Of a stretch of DNA of 64,000 nucleotides, positions 1 through 12,354 are shown one piece after another. The DNA lies in NCBI GenBank assembly GCA_030407085.1, contig CM059587.1:82597001-82661000 (forward strand), in the 5' to 3' direction. Position 1 is the first letter of the stretch, and every line of letters begins with the position of its first letter. The translations under genes and the position numbers were made by a program. Below the pieces are notes generated by a model, which was not told the origin of the DNA, ran no database searches, and saw only the letters and a list, made by a program, of their open reading frames with translations. The DNA comes from Trichopria drosophilae (taxonomy: Eukaryota > Arthropoda > Insecta > Hymenoptera > Diapriidae).

Positions 1-1200
1 CCCCAAACTGAATGACAAAAATACATTAATATTTATTTAATTTTCATTAGATTTTTTTTTTATTTTGTTATGCTTTTAATATAATTTATTACATTTGTTT
101 CACTTGGGAACGTTTCCATAATATTTTTCTTCCTCAGTCAATTGTATTTTTCCGGTTCAGCAATTATTTTTCAGCATATTGATTCCATCATTCTATTTCA
201 AAAATTGACATGCATGACAATCCATATTTACTTATTTTCATTCTTTAAACAAAAAAAAAAACAATTTATTACAATAAATAATAGTGATATAATCATTGCT
301 ACATTCACATGCAAATTATTTTCCTTGCACAGATTTTCCGTGTTTTTATGAAATGCGTCTATAATTGCAAAAAATGGGTCAATAGAGCGAGATATGCTTT
401 TCTTTTTTTTTTCATTTGTCATTTCTATTGCAAGGTATAATAATAACATGTTGATATTGGTCATGATGTTCACGGATTGTTTGTTTGGTTAGGTTAGAAA
501 AGGTTATTTTCAGTTCTGTTACCATTACACAGAGAGAATAAATACAGAGTATCATATTTTAATAATATTAACAAAGTAGTTAAATTAACCATTTCGGCAG
601 TAAACAAGCCAATAATATTATTCCGTTTACTATTTTCCGATAGTTAAATGTGTAGTAGAGTACATAACCTCAATTCTACCGCAGTTTTACATTTAAATAG
701 TAATTTTAAACATTCGTGATTAGTAAAATAGACGTAATAAAATTTATTAAATGAAAATAACCTCTTGTCTCAGTCAAACTAGTTATTTTTATATTTTATA
801 ATATGTAGACAACAATAACTTTTCACGTTAAGTTTACCATTATATAATAATAATAATAATAATGAATAATAATAATGCAAGTTACATTTTAAACACATAG
901 TAAAACTTTTAAAAGGGATTAACATTTAGTAAATTATCTACAAGAGGACCTGAAATTGACCACCGACGGGGTACTGACCCAGTGCTGATTGTCAGAGTCC
1001 AGAACTGACTGTCAGTACCGAATCGATACTGGATCAGTACTGGCTGGTAACCTAACTTGACCCACGATACCAAAAATGTAAACAAAAAATCCGAAATTAC
1101 TACTTATTTTGTACATTATTTTATGCAATAAACCTAATTAATATATCTTATCTTATATATTTACATTTTTTAACGCTTGTAAATAAATTAAGAAAGCCTA
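1..1200. other. AT-rich stretch without a gene
   Basis: No open frame here resembles a protein and none has splice-like borders. A short TAA microsatellite lies at about 843-865. A doublet of the insect telomere unit TTAGG occurs near 488 but is far too short to be telomeric. I see nothing else in this stretch. Confidence 0.6.
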
Positions 1201-1211
1201 AAAAAAATTTC

Positions 1212-1276
1212 GCCTTCAGGTGGGATCGAACCTGGGTCGCTCGTATTACTACGCTGACGCCTTAACCACGGTGTTA
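1212..1276 (-). repeat. tRNA-like SINE head (family 2)
   Basis: Read on the minus strand this has the two internal RNA polymerase III promoter boxes at tRNA-like spacing: an A-box-like TGGTTAAGGCG and a B box GGTTCGATCCC. The cloverleaf cannot be closed with a normal acceptor stem, and no discriminator or CCA-like end is visible, so it reads as a tRNA-derived SINE head and not a working tRNA. A second copy lies at 6373-6436 with the same A-box and middle sequence (GCGTAGTAA) and the same B box. That it is a SINE is inferred from the two related copies and the AT-rich sequence that follows each. Confidence 0.6.
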
Positions 1277-1289
1277 CACACTTTGCACC

Positions 1290-2180
1290 TTCTTACATCA
1301 CGAAAAAATGTTTACCAATTGTCACCGCAAATGTATTTCAAACTTGCAACGTTAGCGTCATAATAATTTTGGTTAGTCTGAAAAACAGCATTGTCGCTGT
1401 GGCTCGCCATTTGTATTAAAGGGAATGTATTGTACCTCTCTTTGATGTTGATAAAGTCGAAATAATAATAATAATAATAATAATAAAGAAAATTTTTTTT
1501 TTTGGTTCATTTTGATTGTTTTCGAGACAAGGGAATAAAATAGTTTGGAAAAGAAATTAAATCGTTCTAAAAGTCGTGTTTGTGCTTAAGCAATTTTTTT
1601 ATTTTTCGAATAGTTTAAATCCGATAATTAGAAAAATAGTTATCGCAATGTTTAGAAATATAGTAATCATGATGTCAAGGATGCTTTTTGAACATTTTCG
1701 GAAAATATTTTCCCAGGATATTATTGACATGGAATTACCCACAAAAGAAGAATTTCAAGAAGTATTTCACGGGGTTAATCAATGGAGGTTTTTTCATCCT
1801 GATATTTCGAAAGTAAAAATTCCGTGTAGGGTGATTTTTTATGGAACAAAATGGAATGAAAATTGGAAACAAGTTGTTTTTTTTATAACAATTTGATCTA
1901 GCGTTTTATATTGTATAACTACATTGAATAAAAAGAAATAAACAAAATAATTAAGTAGTATTAACCTCTTCCCCACGGAAAATAAATATATATGCTAAAT
2001 AAATGGAGAGATATTTTCGGCGCAAAATGTAATATGTGACATATATGTTAGATATATGAACGTATATATAATTTTAAACTTATATCTGATATATATTCCA
2101 CCGTATATATTGCATATATTTTCGGCGAAAAATGCCATATTCTCGCATATATTTTCATCGAATTTTTTTAGCTACACTAA
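1290..2180. other. No supported gene; AAT microsatellite and TATA-rich tract
   Basis: An AAT microsatellite lies at about 1461-1486. An open frame of 106 codons at 1576-1896 on the plus strand has no recognisable domain, signal peptide or splice sites and is dominated by Ile and Phe from AT-rich codons, so I do not call it a gene. From about 1985 to 2160 the sequence repeats short motifs such as GCATATATTTTCGGCG, which gives it a degenerate low-complexity look. Confidence 0.45.
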
Positions 2181-2254
2181 AGAAGCATAAAATATTTAAT
2201 TTTAGGCAACATCTTATGTTTCGAATGCGGAAAAGATAGTTTGGAAATTCAAAC

Positions 2255-2550
2255 CATTGTTGACCTTGAAAACCAGTATTCGAAGGTCAAAGTGCATTTC
2301 GAGTAGAAGTGAAGATTTCAGAGTGTTTTCCTCAGTCATTTGCTGAACTGAATACGCAAAAAATACTAAAAACCTCACTAAAGTATGATGACCTTGAATA
2401 TATATACAGTGAAGGTCATTTGTTACGAAAGTTAAAGATGTTTTTGCGGCATTGATGCAGCAAAAACTGGAAAAATTGTGAAAAACCCTTGAAAGTATCT
2501 TTGACCTTGAAAATCTTATGCTAAAATAAAAGTTGACCTTGAAATTTTAA
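2255..2550. promoter_or_regulatory. Cluster of TGACCTTGA nuclear-receptor half-sites
   Basis: TGACCTTGA is the reverse complement of TCAAGGTCA, the extended half-site bound by FTZ-F1, SF-1 and ERR type nuclear receptors. It occurs at about 2262, 2389, 2502 and 2533, and the shorter core AAGGTCA or AAGGTCAT appears near 2284 and 2412. Six hits in under 300 bases is dense for AT-rich sequence. No adjacent gene is visible, so this may be a dispersed repeat carrying the motif and not a working enhancer. The binding claim rests on the known motif only. Confidence 0.3.
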
Positions 2551-2559
2551 TACTCACGT

Positions 2560-3625
2560 AACTTTGTCAATTTTCGTCCGATTTGGTTCAATAAAAGCTC
2601 ATTTGACGCGCAATTAAATGTAATTTCAAAACGTTGGGCTAAGAGAACCTCCAGGATTAAATAATACTGTGAAGTCATCGTTAAAGATGACAAAAATGAC
2701 AACAACAAAAATGGACCAGTTTTCATTACACGACAAAGCAAGAAAAATAGTCAGACAGCATATCATCTTTCAAAATCAGTGAAAAATGTTGCAATTAGGA
2801 TAATTCTTATTGCCGAACATTTTGAGAAGGTCTCCGCGACGTTATGATCGCTGAATTTCTGAAAATTGCGATATATATTTTTCAAATTATCGGATTTAAA
2901 TCAGACTAGGTTCATTTCTTGCACAAAATCAAGTACTTTTCAAAAATAAAATAATTGCAACTCAATTATTATTATTATTATTATTATTATAACCCATTTC
3001 CTATTAATATACGCAACGTGTTTATTTCGAATGATTGAATTATCATTTGAAGTAAATATTCGATTAAATGTCTCACCGAATGCACTCAATGATATTATTA
3101 TCTCGATAAGAGAACAATTTCATTAAAAAAATAAACTAACGAAATCGTTTGATTCATACATTATTAATTAGTTGTTTATCAAATGACTAATTGCATCATC
3201 AATACTGAAGATATTGATTATATATAATAACAATGGTACACTTATAAACAAGTAAATGCTGCGCAAAGTACTGTAGTGTTTTAAAATGCGATGAATAAAA
3301 TATTATTAAAAATATAATTACTAGGGGTAAATTAAAGTATGAAATGATCTTGGAGAAATTAATTTACAACGAAAGTCATCGACAGAATCCTATAGAAACT
3401 TCTACTTATGTATTATTTGAGTGCAAACCCAGTAAAAAATCCATTTGCATAATTCAAAAATATTTGGAGTGATATTGGAAAAAATTTATTTGTTACTATG
3501 AATGATACTTGCAAATTATTTATTGGAGGATGTAATCTTTCATGTTTTAAATTATTTTGGAAATTATGAGGGTAACGATCGACATTTTTTAGTTGTTATT
3601 TTTTTAATTTTTGGAGAAAAAAATG
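2560..3625. other. No gene seen; TTA microsatellite
   Basis: The stretch is AT-rich with a TTA microsatellite near 2965-2990. All open frames are short and show no protein-like composition. Confidence 0.5.
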
Positions 3626-3633
3626 AGAGATAT

Positions 3634-3690
3634 GCGGGGACTTGAACCCAGGACGTTTCGATGGCCGATCGCATCTGTTAGATACTGATG
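3634..3690 (-). repeat. Degenerate tRNA-like B-box fragment
   Basis: On the minus strand the sequence contains GGGTTCAAGTCCCC, a good match to the tRNA T-arm and polymerase III B box, preceded by a poor A-box region. It is probably a SINE head remnant of another family. Only the T-arm half is convincing. Confidence 0.35.
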
Positions 3691-3699
3691 CTATTAGTA

Positions 3700-6270
3700 T
3701 ATTTTTTGCATTAGAAATTAATTTAATCTGCATTTTTACTTCAATTAATCAATTTGTTGTGGTAAATTAATACGTTTGACATCTTGTGAGTTGTTTATTA
3801 CAAGTTGAAAGCTTCTATTTTTAGTAAAACTTTTTACTGAAAAGTCAAGTAACAATTTCCGCAGTTTTTCTGTTCTAAAATAACATATTTCACGATTTTT
3901 TCAAATAACAATGGAAGAATAAACAACTGACAAGCTTTATGATGTCAGCATACAATACTTTTCTTGTGTTTATTTCAAAGTAGGAAAGAAACATGATAAG
4001 AGAACGAAATTTAACAGCTCAAAACATATTTCGTCACATAGGAGTTATTTACTAGAAACTTTGCTAAACAGTATGAAATATTACAATTTCAATGAGATAA
4101 AAACAATTAAATCAAATAGTGACAACATAATTTGTAAGAATGCTGACGTACTTTATATATCGATTGTTTTCAAAGAATTATACAAAATTGACATTGAAAT
4201 CGTAATAAACTTGATTTTCCTTTATGAAATGTTTACTTGTAATGAATTATCTGAAATAGTGACAAAATATTTCTTAATTTATTTAGTTAAAAAAATTAAT
4301 TCGCGTACTAAAATTGTAGATAAAATGGTAATTTTATTATAAAAACGAACATATATAATTTTAGTACATTTTTTCAAAATAAAAAATCAGAAAAAGGAAA
4401 TTTTGTTTATTTACCAAAACATGTGTTTTTTAGGCATTTGCTTCTCTACTTTTTATATCTGTATTGGAAATCTAGGCTAGAATATTATCACATTCCAAAC
4501 GACATTTTTATCTGTACCATACTACACCTTCACAGTAGAGTTTGTTTCCATAATAAAAACTCGTATTTACTACCAAAAGTGGCTTGTTTACAGATCTTAT
4601 AAAACCGGATGATGAAAAGTCAAGAACATGTTTGTTTCCCTTTTGAAAGGTTTAAAATCGCGTAAATATGTTCGAATATACATTTGTATTAATAACATGT
4701 TACATGTATTATTTAAAAATATTCTATATTGTTATTAATAATAAAATCGATGCAATTGTTTTTCTGACATTGGAAATATTTGCTATTGAAAATATTTTTG
4801 TTATTTTTTACGTAACTTTTTTCTTTAATAACAAAAATTTTTGAAAAAATTGCTTAATTTACATGCAGATGATATAACATATTCTGACTGGAATAATTAA
4901 AAGCTACGCGAAATAAAAAATAGTCTTTCCAATTTTATCTTTGGATCATAAATTGAAAATGACGAAGTATTGTACGATTAGAAAAATATTTTGTTGTTAT
5001 TAATTGTCCAATATGTAACATTAAGTAACCATCGTATTGTTGAAGTTAAACGTTGTCTTTTATAATTCATTCCATTATCGAGAATTTACCCAAAGCTCAC
5101 CTGACACCTCCTCGATAAATTATTGAAGTATGTTGGCTAAGTCTGTCTGATAGCATAAATTAAAAATTCGTTAAATTTGATACATACCAAAAATAAATAC
5201 AAAAAAATTCAGCAAGTACAGAAGACATATTTAAATAAATAATTAATTTATATATTAGTTCTTTTTTTGTAACATTTCATCAAGTTCTAATAGTTTTAAC
5301 TTTTTAATTATTCACTTGATTGATGAATAATGTAAAACTAAAATTTAACTACTTTGAATTTTGAAAACCTTTTTTATTTATAGTTATTTAATCATTATAA
5401 TTCTCAGTACAATTTCAAAATAATTTTAAATTACTAAAATACTTTACAATGTTTTTAACAATTTACGACATTTCGAAGGTCTGCGATCAGACAATCCAGA
5501 GTTGACCTAAACACATGTTTTAATTAAGATATGCTCTTAATTTTGTATTAGCTGTTGTACAAATTTATAATGATTAGTATATAATAATCATTCGTTTTTA
5601 AATAGTTTGTTTAAAAGCAGCGGGAGTTTTGATTGTTGTTAGTAAAACGCAGTATTTATTTCTCGTTGTTATCTTTACTGAATTGGTTAAATAAAGAAAA
5701 ATAAAACAAATGTCGCAATGTACCCTGATTTTGATTTGCAGTTTTGGACAGTAATATAAATATTTTTAATCTAAAATATACCAGTTTTCAAATCAAATAA
5801 ATGTATTTTTATGCTCGAAATTATTTAAATAATAAATCATGATGTTTTTGAGATGCATAATCCAGATTTTTAAAAATTATCGAAATTACCACACTGTCAA
5901 TAAAAGTGCTGAAAATGTAACAGAAGCAAATTTCAAGGTACATTAATAGTACTTTTTGCACCAAGGGCGTGAAATGGTCGTTTTGCGTCCAATTTACATT
6001 TTGGGTAGTAATTTACACATGTAAAATGCAAAAATGAATATAGTGGTTGAAGGAAAATAATCTTCTAAAGACTGTAAAGATTGATGACTGCATAAATAAA
6101 AAAAATGAGAAGGGTGTAATATCAATTGACCGAAACGTCAAACTTTGAGGTATAATTACCTGAAACCTATCATATTTATCAAGTAATATTATATTTAACA
6201 TAAAGATAATGGTTAATAATTGTTTCTTTTTCGACCGTTTTGAGTTAAATATAATGGAATTTCTTGGTAT
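3700..6270. other. AT-rich stretch without a gene
   Basis: Frames such as the one at 4061-4342 are rich in Ile, Asn, Lys and Tyr, as AT-rich noncoding sequence would give, and have no recognisable motif. I see no TIR, LTR or microsatellite of note. Confidence 0.5.
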
Positions 6271-6279
6271 TTATCGATA

Positions 6280-6436
6280 TGCACTTAGATCCCAGTGACG
6301 TCTAGGTATTTATTTGCTTATTTATCGCAAATAAATCAATATATGCTCGAAAAAAAATAAGAAAATCACTCGCCCCGGAGGGAATCGAACCCACGTCTCT
6401 CTCTTACTACGCTAAAGCCTTAACTTACGGCACGTT
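6280..6436 (-). repeat. SINE family 2 copy, head and 3' body
   Basis: On the minus strand the tRNA-like head lies at 6436-6373 (A-box-like TTAAGGCTTTAGCG and B box GGTTCGATTCC). It is followed by an AT-rich body that ends in a block containing CCCAGTGACGTC and TATTTATTTGC near 6280-6320. The same 3' block, GATATCCCAGTGACGTTTA, occurs again near 63575 with a run of TATT repeats. Shared head with 1212 and shared tail with 63575 are what define the family here. Confidence 0.5.
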
Positions 6437-6439
6437 CGC

Positions 6440-8255
6440 TGTATTTAATGTAATGTAATGGTACATTAAATTTCTGTATCATAAAATTTTAATGTATCTT
6501 ATGTACGACTGCATGACATGTCATGTAAATGCACATAAGTGTATATAAAAAGCCACTTTTCGTTTGGGAATTGAAATTTCATGAACGAAAAACAGTAATC
6601 ACGTTAGCAGTAAATTTCATAAACCTGCATAGAAATTAATTCAAATGAACCCAAATATTAATTTAATATACAGTCACATTAAATTGAATGCACTATTCTA
6701 CATTAAATATACATTTCATGGCCATTTTTATAGGTTTTTATTGTATTTTATCACATTTTAGGGTTTAGTTTACATTTTCGTATCTAACGTGTCCAATAAG
6801 ACGTCTGCGTGTTATTGCTGGAAGATTATCAAATTTGTCAAAATCTAAGTGGTATAAATGTGACGAGAAATAATTTACCGAATGTGGGGAGTCGAACTCA
6901 TTATTTTATTTATAATGTAATTGTATTACTCGTTGGAAATACCATCCATTTATTTTTAATTCTTATATGAATATGAAATTTAAAAAGAGGAGATATAGAA
7001 GATGAAACGTAATCCAAGAGCTTTTTTCACTTTTAGGTTCTGGCTTCCGTAGAGTTTTTTTAAATATGATGAACTAAATGGTTTCTTAATGATAAAAATT
7101 TGTTAAACTAAAAAATTAGTTTTATATTTCATTATAGCGCACAAATAATTTATTTCGGTGTATTATAAGAACTTTTTCATTTAAAGATTTTTGTGGGAAT
7201 TTCTGGTTAGAAATGTGTGGCAAGATTTAGTATGTATTATAAAATTCACAGTCCGTCTCGTAATAATTACAATAGCTTGAAAAACAGATTTCTTTAAATA
7301 TGATAATATATTTTTTAATAAGAAACAAGATTCGTTAAAGGTTATATTAACAAATATATTCGTTAGTTTGAAAATTATTTAGTTCGACATACTTTATGCC
7401 TTTTTTAAAGAAACATAGTTTTTTTGAGCTCATGTATTACATTAAGTATAGAATAATTGTTTTTAATATTAACATAGCTTTTAATTACTCTGGTAATCAT
7501 TGTCTTAATAATTAATTTTATATTTAATAACAATTTAATGTTATTACATGACAAGTGGCTCTAAATACCTTAAATAAGACTTACAGAATTCAAAATGTAC
7601 TTAAAATTACTACAATTTTAAAGTTAAAGACTAATTTTAAGAGACAGTAAAAATTAATATAATACTTTATATATTAGAAATTAAAATCAAATTTGTTACT
7701 AAGCAATACTTTTTCAAATTTAAACGCGTGAGAACGTTTGAAATAAAAATGTTTTGTTGTATTTTGTGTTTCTCTTATTTATCTAATATTATTTATTTAA
7801 TATTTATCAGTATAAATTATAAAGGTGTTATTTAATTTCGTTTTGTAATTGTAGTAGTTGTAATGTCTTTTTAAAATCGTTTGAATGACTTAACGAATGT
7901 AGTCGATTTATATTAAATCGAGTATTTGACTTTCTATATAATTGTATCAAAACTTTCATACAAGTTTATTAGTTTTCGAAGTAAGTTACGGGTAAGAGAC
8001 CCCAGTAGCATAAATGTAAGAAAGTTGGTTGAGTGGAGTTAAACTTTGAATTTAAAAATAACTAAAAATCGATTTTGGCATAGCGATAAATGTGAAATAA
8101 ATCGAAAGTACTTTTTTTAAAATGAACTAGTATGATTTTGCAATTTCTTTGTCACGAGCTGGAAAAATTTCACTGATTTCTTCTAATTTAAACATTTCTG
8201 GAGTATTTTTAATTTTTTATTTATATTTAATACAATCGCACGACATTTTTTCTTT
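6440..8255. other. AT-rich stretch without a gene
   Basis: No coding frame, splice structure or repeat boundary is apparent. A B-box-like GAGTTCGACTCC on the minus strand near 6885 stands alone and is not enough to call an element. Confidence 0.5.
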
Positions 8256-8261
8256 TTTTTG

Positions 8262-8612
8262 GTGTCAATACTGATAATTTATCAACGTTAAAAAACTATG
8301 TATACCATTTCTGACGTGAAATTGATCGTCCTCAAAATTTTTAAAAATTGCGATAAAAAAATGTAAGATTTTTTAATAATACAATTTTTATAAAAAATGA
8401 GACATTTTGAATACATTCCTCGGCGTCATATAAGATCAACCATTTAAAAATTTATTGCCTGGTTGGAAAAAGCGATCCCAAAATTATTGACAAAGAAAAT
8501 TACGGTGAAAAAATTTTTAGTTAAAAAATCCGAATCGGAAAATATGATAAATTTTACATCAGAAATGGTATTCCCAGATTTTTTCAACATTGTTAATTAT
8601 CGGAATTGATAG
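8262..8612. mobile_element. Foldback MITE-like element
   Basis: The left arm (about 8262-8350) contains TACCATTTCTGACGTGAAAT, and the right arm (about 8520-8612) contains its reverse complement with a few changes. Flanking parts of both arms, such as TCAATACTGATAATTTATCA on the left, match too. The arms are therefore roughly 90 bases, separated by about 170 bases with no coding capacity. Length and structure fit a small non-autonomous foldback DNA transposon. I could not read a clear target-site duplication, so the exact ends are approximate. Confidence 0.5.
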
Positions 8613-8619
8613 TACAAAA

Positions 8620-9640
8620 ATGCTTCATTTGTTAAGGTCTTGATGGGTTAAATCGGTTTGTTAAAAGTTCAATCAGTCCTGAGGGTACCATACAAGTGAC
8701 AAAACGTCATTTGAAATCACAATTTTTAAACTGTTTTGAATTCACATTCCTTCCCAAAATACATGAAAAACATACCCAGGAAACACAAAATTAATACTGA
8801 TTAATTCAAATAATAATTTTTGTAATTGAAATTTAGAAGTCACATTTATATTTCATAAACAATGAAATATGATAATGATTATCAGATACCAATGAAACTT
8901 TAAGAAAAATTTAACGTACAATCGTTGTTGGTAACAATTTTCCATTTTAAAATTGACATCAAATATATTTTTAGAGCTTCCAATTTAGTAAATTTTCATA
9001 TTTACTAAAAATTCGATTAAATTTCGATGGGAATGACATAATCTAATTTCTAAAAGAATTTTTCGATAGTTTTTCGATTTATGCAGAAACAGTTTATAAA
9101 ATTATGTTCGAAATTTATAAGATGCTAACTTTAAGCATCTCCAAGTTATTTATTATATCTATGAGTGAAAGTTCCATCTGATCGTTCAAGATTACCAACA
9201 CTTTAACGCGATTGAATCAGTTGCCACGAATATGAAAATATTCTGCTATCCACAAACTGAAGTTGCGCCATCTAATTTCGTCATCAACGTCGTAGCATTC
9301 GATTTACTATTTCGTTCCAACGTACATAGAAATACACAGCATTGGAATAAAAAATCTCATCCTCAATCAGGCTTTAAAATTGATTAATCCAATTAACAAT
9401 CGGGTAACACTTTCCACCTTGTCGATACAAACTAAAGCGTGCTTTTAAACCGTAAATAATTTCCCTTTCACGATTTTCAAAATATCCTGCAAATCACACT
9501 TTGAATGATATTTTTCTGTAATGTCCCTAAAGTGGGTCACTAATGTCAGTTTGTCCGACATTAACTTAAATTTACTATCCTAAATATTTTGGACCAACGG
9601 AAAATCATCGCGATTATATTTTAAAAAAGGCCCAAAAAAT
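8620..9640. other. No gene seen
   Basis: AT-rich sequence with no recognisable frame or boundary. Confidence 0.45.
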
Positions 9641-9649
9641 CATCGACCG

Positions 9650-10110
9650 TTCGCGATATGTCAAAATTAGTCGGCCAGGCTAATAAACTATCCCAGAAAC
9701 GAAATATACCAGTCTTGCGACCGCCGGAAAGCGAAGCGTCAGCGACATTTTGGAACAATACACAATTCGTGAGGAACAGGCGGAACACGATTTTTAAGGA
9801 ATCGGTCTAAGAACGTGCCGCACCGGTTCTTGCCGTAAATCGAACTGGTCCGATATTCGAAGACTTGCCTTGAGGCCGCCTCGAACCTTCTCTCTCGTCT
9901 TTATTCATGCGTGGAAAGGAAATACATATATACTCAGTTACTTAATTCAAGGTTACGCAACGAGTCAACAGCACGGAGATAAGACCAGTTCTGGCAGAGG
10001 AAAGTCGATCACACCCGGTCGTCATGAAATCCCATATGTGTAAAGTCGACTAACGCATTAATCTGGATAATTCCGATCCCTTCGATCACGATGCAATACG
10101 CCATTCATTG
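9650..10110. other. GC-richer block, unassigned
   Basis: Base composition changes sharply for about 450 bases and no frame is long. The block includes short stretches such as CGACCGCCGGAAAGCGAAGC and a CATATATAC TATA-like site near 9926. The abrupt composition against AT-rich flanks suggests an inserted element or an LTR remnant. I found no terminal repeats, primer-binding site or matching copy in the window, so its identity is open. Confidence 0.3.
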
Positions 10111-10118
10111 GCACTTAT

Positions 10119-10330
10119 TTGCAAGTAAACAGATTGGGTTTAACTGATGTTAAAGACTCTAAAATCCCCTTAAATGATATCATTAAGAATTCATTAATAT
10201 TCCAGGCAGAAAAAGGTGTCTTTATGAGGTATTTAAGATACCTGTCGGAAAGAGCTCTTAACGTGATCTTTAAGATGTCTTATAAGTGGATTTTAGGAAC
10301 TCCACAGGACCCCCGAAAAATGAAGTAGAC
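10119..10330. repeat. TTAAGA-rich repeat fragment
   Basis: This segment repeats short motifs of the kind TTTAAGATGTCTTA, TATTTAAGATACC and CTTAACGTGATC. The same style of motif recurs at 36240-37070 (TTAAAGATGTCTTT, TTTAAGATATCTTA), which suggests fragments of one repeat family. The open frame through this block is a consequence of the repeat and is not called as a gene. Confidence 0.3.
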
Positions 10331-10534
10331 GGAAAAAAAGTTTGGTGACAATCACTTGCCCGACTCCTCTGAATTTGACCCTAGCGGTACGCGGTTGCAT
10401 TTCTCTTAGAATAAGGCAGTTTCGCCGATCACACCTAACAATCAATATGAAATAATTTTATTTTTTGTTTACTTTTCCTAAATAAATATTTCACAAGGTC
10501 TATTAAAAAATTATCCAGCAAAATGAAAGTTATC

Positions 10535-10705
10535 CAGCAATGAATTGCAATATTTGTTGAAAACTATTTTGATTTGGGATGTTCTTAAACCACATGTTTT
10601 AAATCATATGTTTTCCGCTTATTATCTTTGAACTGATAAGGATGAATGCTGGAATCACACAGGAGGTTTTCGTTATCTTTCTTTTTTTGTTTATTAAGTT
10701 ATATG
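10535..10705 (+). repeat. Dispersed repeat, copy paired with 12355
   Basis: Shares ordered blocks with 12355-12590 in the same orientation: CAATATTTGTTGAAAAC, then CATATGTTTTCC, then GATGAATGCTGGA, and finally TTTTTTGTTTATTAAGTTAT. The middle has drifted. The two copies bracket the 11-12.3 kb block, so they may be remnants of direct terminal repeats or a segmental duplication. Confidence 0.45.
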
Positions 10706-10856
10706 TAGACCGAGAGATGTGAAGCATTTGGTTTTCCGAAACCTCACAGATCGCCAATTTGTAGGGCACTAGAGGCGGTTAAAGTAAGGTAAAAATCATG
10801 GGTAAACTACTCGTTATGGCAGCGAATTTATTTTGGGCCCGTCTATGACCGAATTT

Positions 10857-10960
10857 TTTAAAATTTTGCAAATCTCAGGCCAGATTCATGATCAGCGACC
10901 TCAAAAATCCCCGAGTTACAAATTTTAACCGATGTTTTTAATGTAAAAAAAAATACATGC
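10857..10960 (-). repeat. Fragment of the GGCGGATCC/GTCGCTGATTACG repeat
   Basis: Contains TTCATGATCAGCGACCTC, AAAAATCCCCGAGTTAC and a degenerate continuation. These match the minus strand of the internal unit of the complete piggyBac-type MITE at 58624-59250 (GTAATCAGCGACCCC, AACCCCCGAGTAAC). It is a diverged solitary unit. Confidence 0.5.
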
Positions 10961-11332
10961 TTCGAAGGATTAAGGTAAATGCTACAAATCGCGTATCTCA
11001 GTGTTTTTTTTTCAAGATGGCGACTGCAGTAGGTCCGAACGACAATTTGTATTGTTATAGTTGTAATCACCAGGCAAACGAAATGTACTAAATTTTTGTT
11101 TAGTTGCTGTAAAACCGTACTCCATTTTCTTCAAGTGGTGGATTCATCGCCCTCATTCAAGACCTTCCACGAAGTTTGGCTGCACATACTCTAATTTCCG
11201 ACCAGTAGACAAATATCAGCCAATAAGTCTGACATCGCATAGAGAATTGTTCCTTGTGGATTTCGATGAATCTATTTTTATCTGCACCAGCATAGACAAA
11301 TATAGCAAAGAGGACGAAAAACGGATTAAAAA

Positions 11333-11860
11333 TCAAGCTCGTCGTGCAGCATCTCTGAAAAGACCGTCCTGAATCATCTTTCTCGTTCGTCTCCTGCATT
11401 TCCGGGCCTCCTCGTTTTCCAAGCACTGCTCGAAATAGCGATTTAATCTATCGGTTTTTCCGTGTTTTGTATTTGCTTCCGTGACTCGTGTTTTCATGGC
11501 TGTAAAGTCATCCTTAATATCCATGCCCACATTTTTATCATTTACGCAAACATCCCACATCTTGTGGATCGCTTGCCCATCAGCAGAAAAAGTTTACACC
11601 ATCAACGGATAAAGCTCGCCCTCCAATCGCCTTACATCCTTGATATTGTCCTGCTCCATCGTTCTGGACATCCATTGCTGGCCGCGCTGACAATGTTTGT
11701 TGTGCTCTCCGACCTCATTGTTGGTCGCAGGGGCCTTCAACGTACTTTCCCTTATTGTCGGTGGTGTCCGGTGGCTTTCCAGTGCACTGTTTGGAGGCTG
11801 TAGTACCACCTGCTCCCCTATGCCTCCTTAGTGTTTTCTTCAGTAGAGTCTATGCTTTCT
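11333..11860 (-). pseudogene. Broken reading frame of unknown origin
   Basis: On the minus strand one frame runs from about 11810 to 11333, interrupted by a single TAA at 11594-11596. It is preceded by a second frame (about 11858-11820) that would need a one-base shift to join. Together they would encode about 170 residues, hydrophilic and rich in Arg, Lys, Glu and Thr, ending in an Arg-rich tail. The codon usage and GC content look coding, unlike the flanks. I recognise no domain. It could be a gag-like or other mobile-element protein. No intact start is visible. Confidence 0.3.
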
Positions 11861-11929
11861 AGATCACCACCGCATCATGTGTTGAGTAGCAAATTGACTT
11901 TCTGAGAATGGTCTGGTAGGAGTCTGGTA

Positions 11930-12200
11930 GAAGTACCGTAAAACTTCCCCGGCTATGACCGCTGCCCGAAATGGGCATGGACTGTCCGTACGATCAGATC
12001 AAAGAGAGACTCGATTCCTAAAGGCCGCTATCCGTGAGAAATGACTTTCTGAATACCGGACCATGCAGCATTGGGCAGGAAAAAATTGCTCAGATATATT
12101 TACTGCCCTGGATTACCCATAGGCTAGGTCCCAGGCAGACTCAACTCCCGGAGGCCGTTATCCGTGAGGGGCGACGCGACTCTCTGGGCATTGGTCTATA
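11930..12200. repeat. Diverged direct duplication
   Basis: A block around 12005-12035 (AGACTCGATTCC, GGCCGCTATCCGTGAG) is repeated at 12137-12170 (AGACTCAACTCC, GGCCGTTATCCGTGAG), followed in both cases by a related GCATTGG segment. Spacing is about 130 bases. This GC-richer duplicated piece continues the unassigned 11-12.3 kb block. An open frame through it at 12034-12312 is not supported as a gene. Confidence 0.4.
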
Positions 12201-12354
12201 CAGTGTTAAGCAAAATTATTCCGCACGAAGGCCTCATTATTCTCTCTTATATGGTCCACAAATTAGAAGATGTAGAACTAAATACCCGGAAAAAGATTTA
12301 TTATGCAAATAATTGATTACACCAAATAAATGCATCTAATATTCAAATCGCACA

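Noticed and set aside
484..500. TTAGG doublets, here and near 12998
   Set aside because: Only two units; telomeric arrays would have many. GGTTAGG is common by chance.
1212..1276. Intact tRNA gene
   Set aside because: A and B boxes are present but the acceptor stem does not close, and a second copy with the same defects exists at 6373.
11175..11250. Plus-strand reading RPVDKYQPISLTS resembling a LINE RT motif
   Set aside because: Only this short piece fits; flanking residues do not continue an RT and the minus strand has the better open frame.
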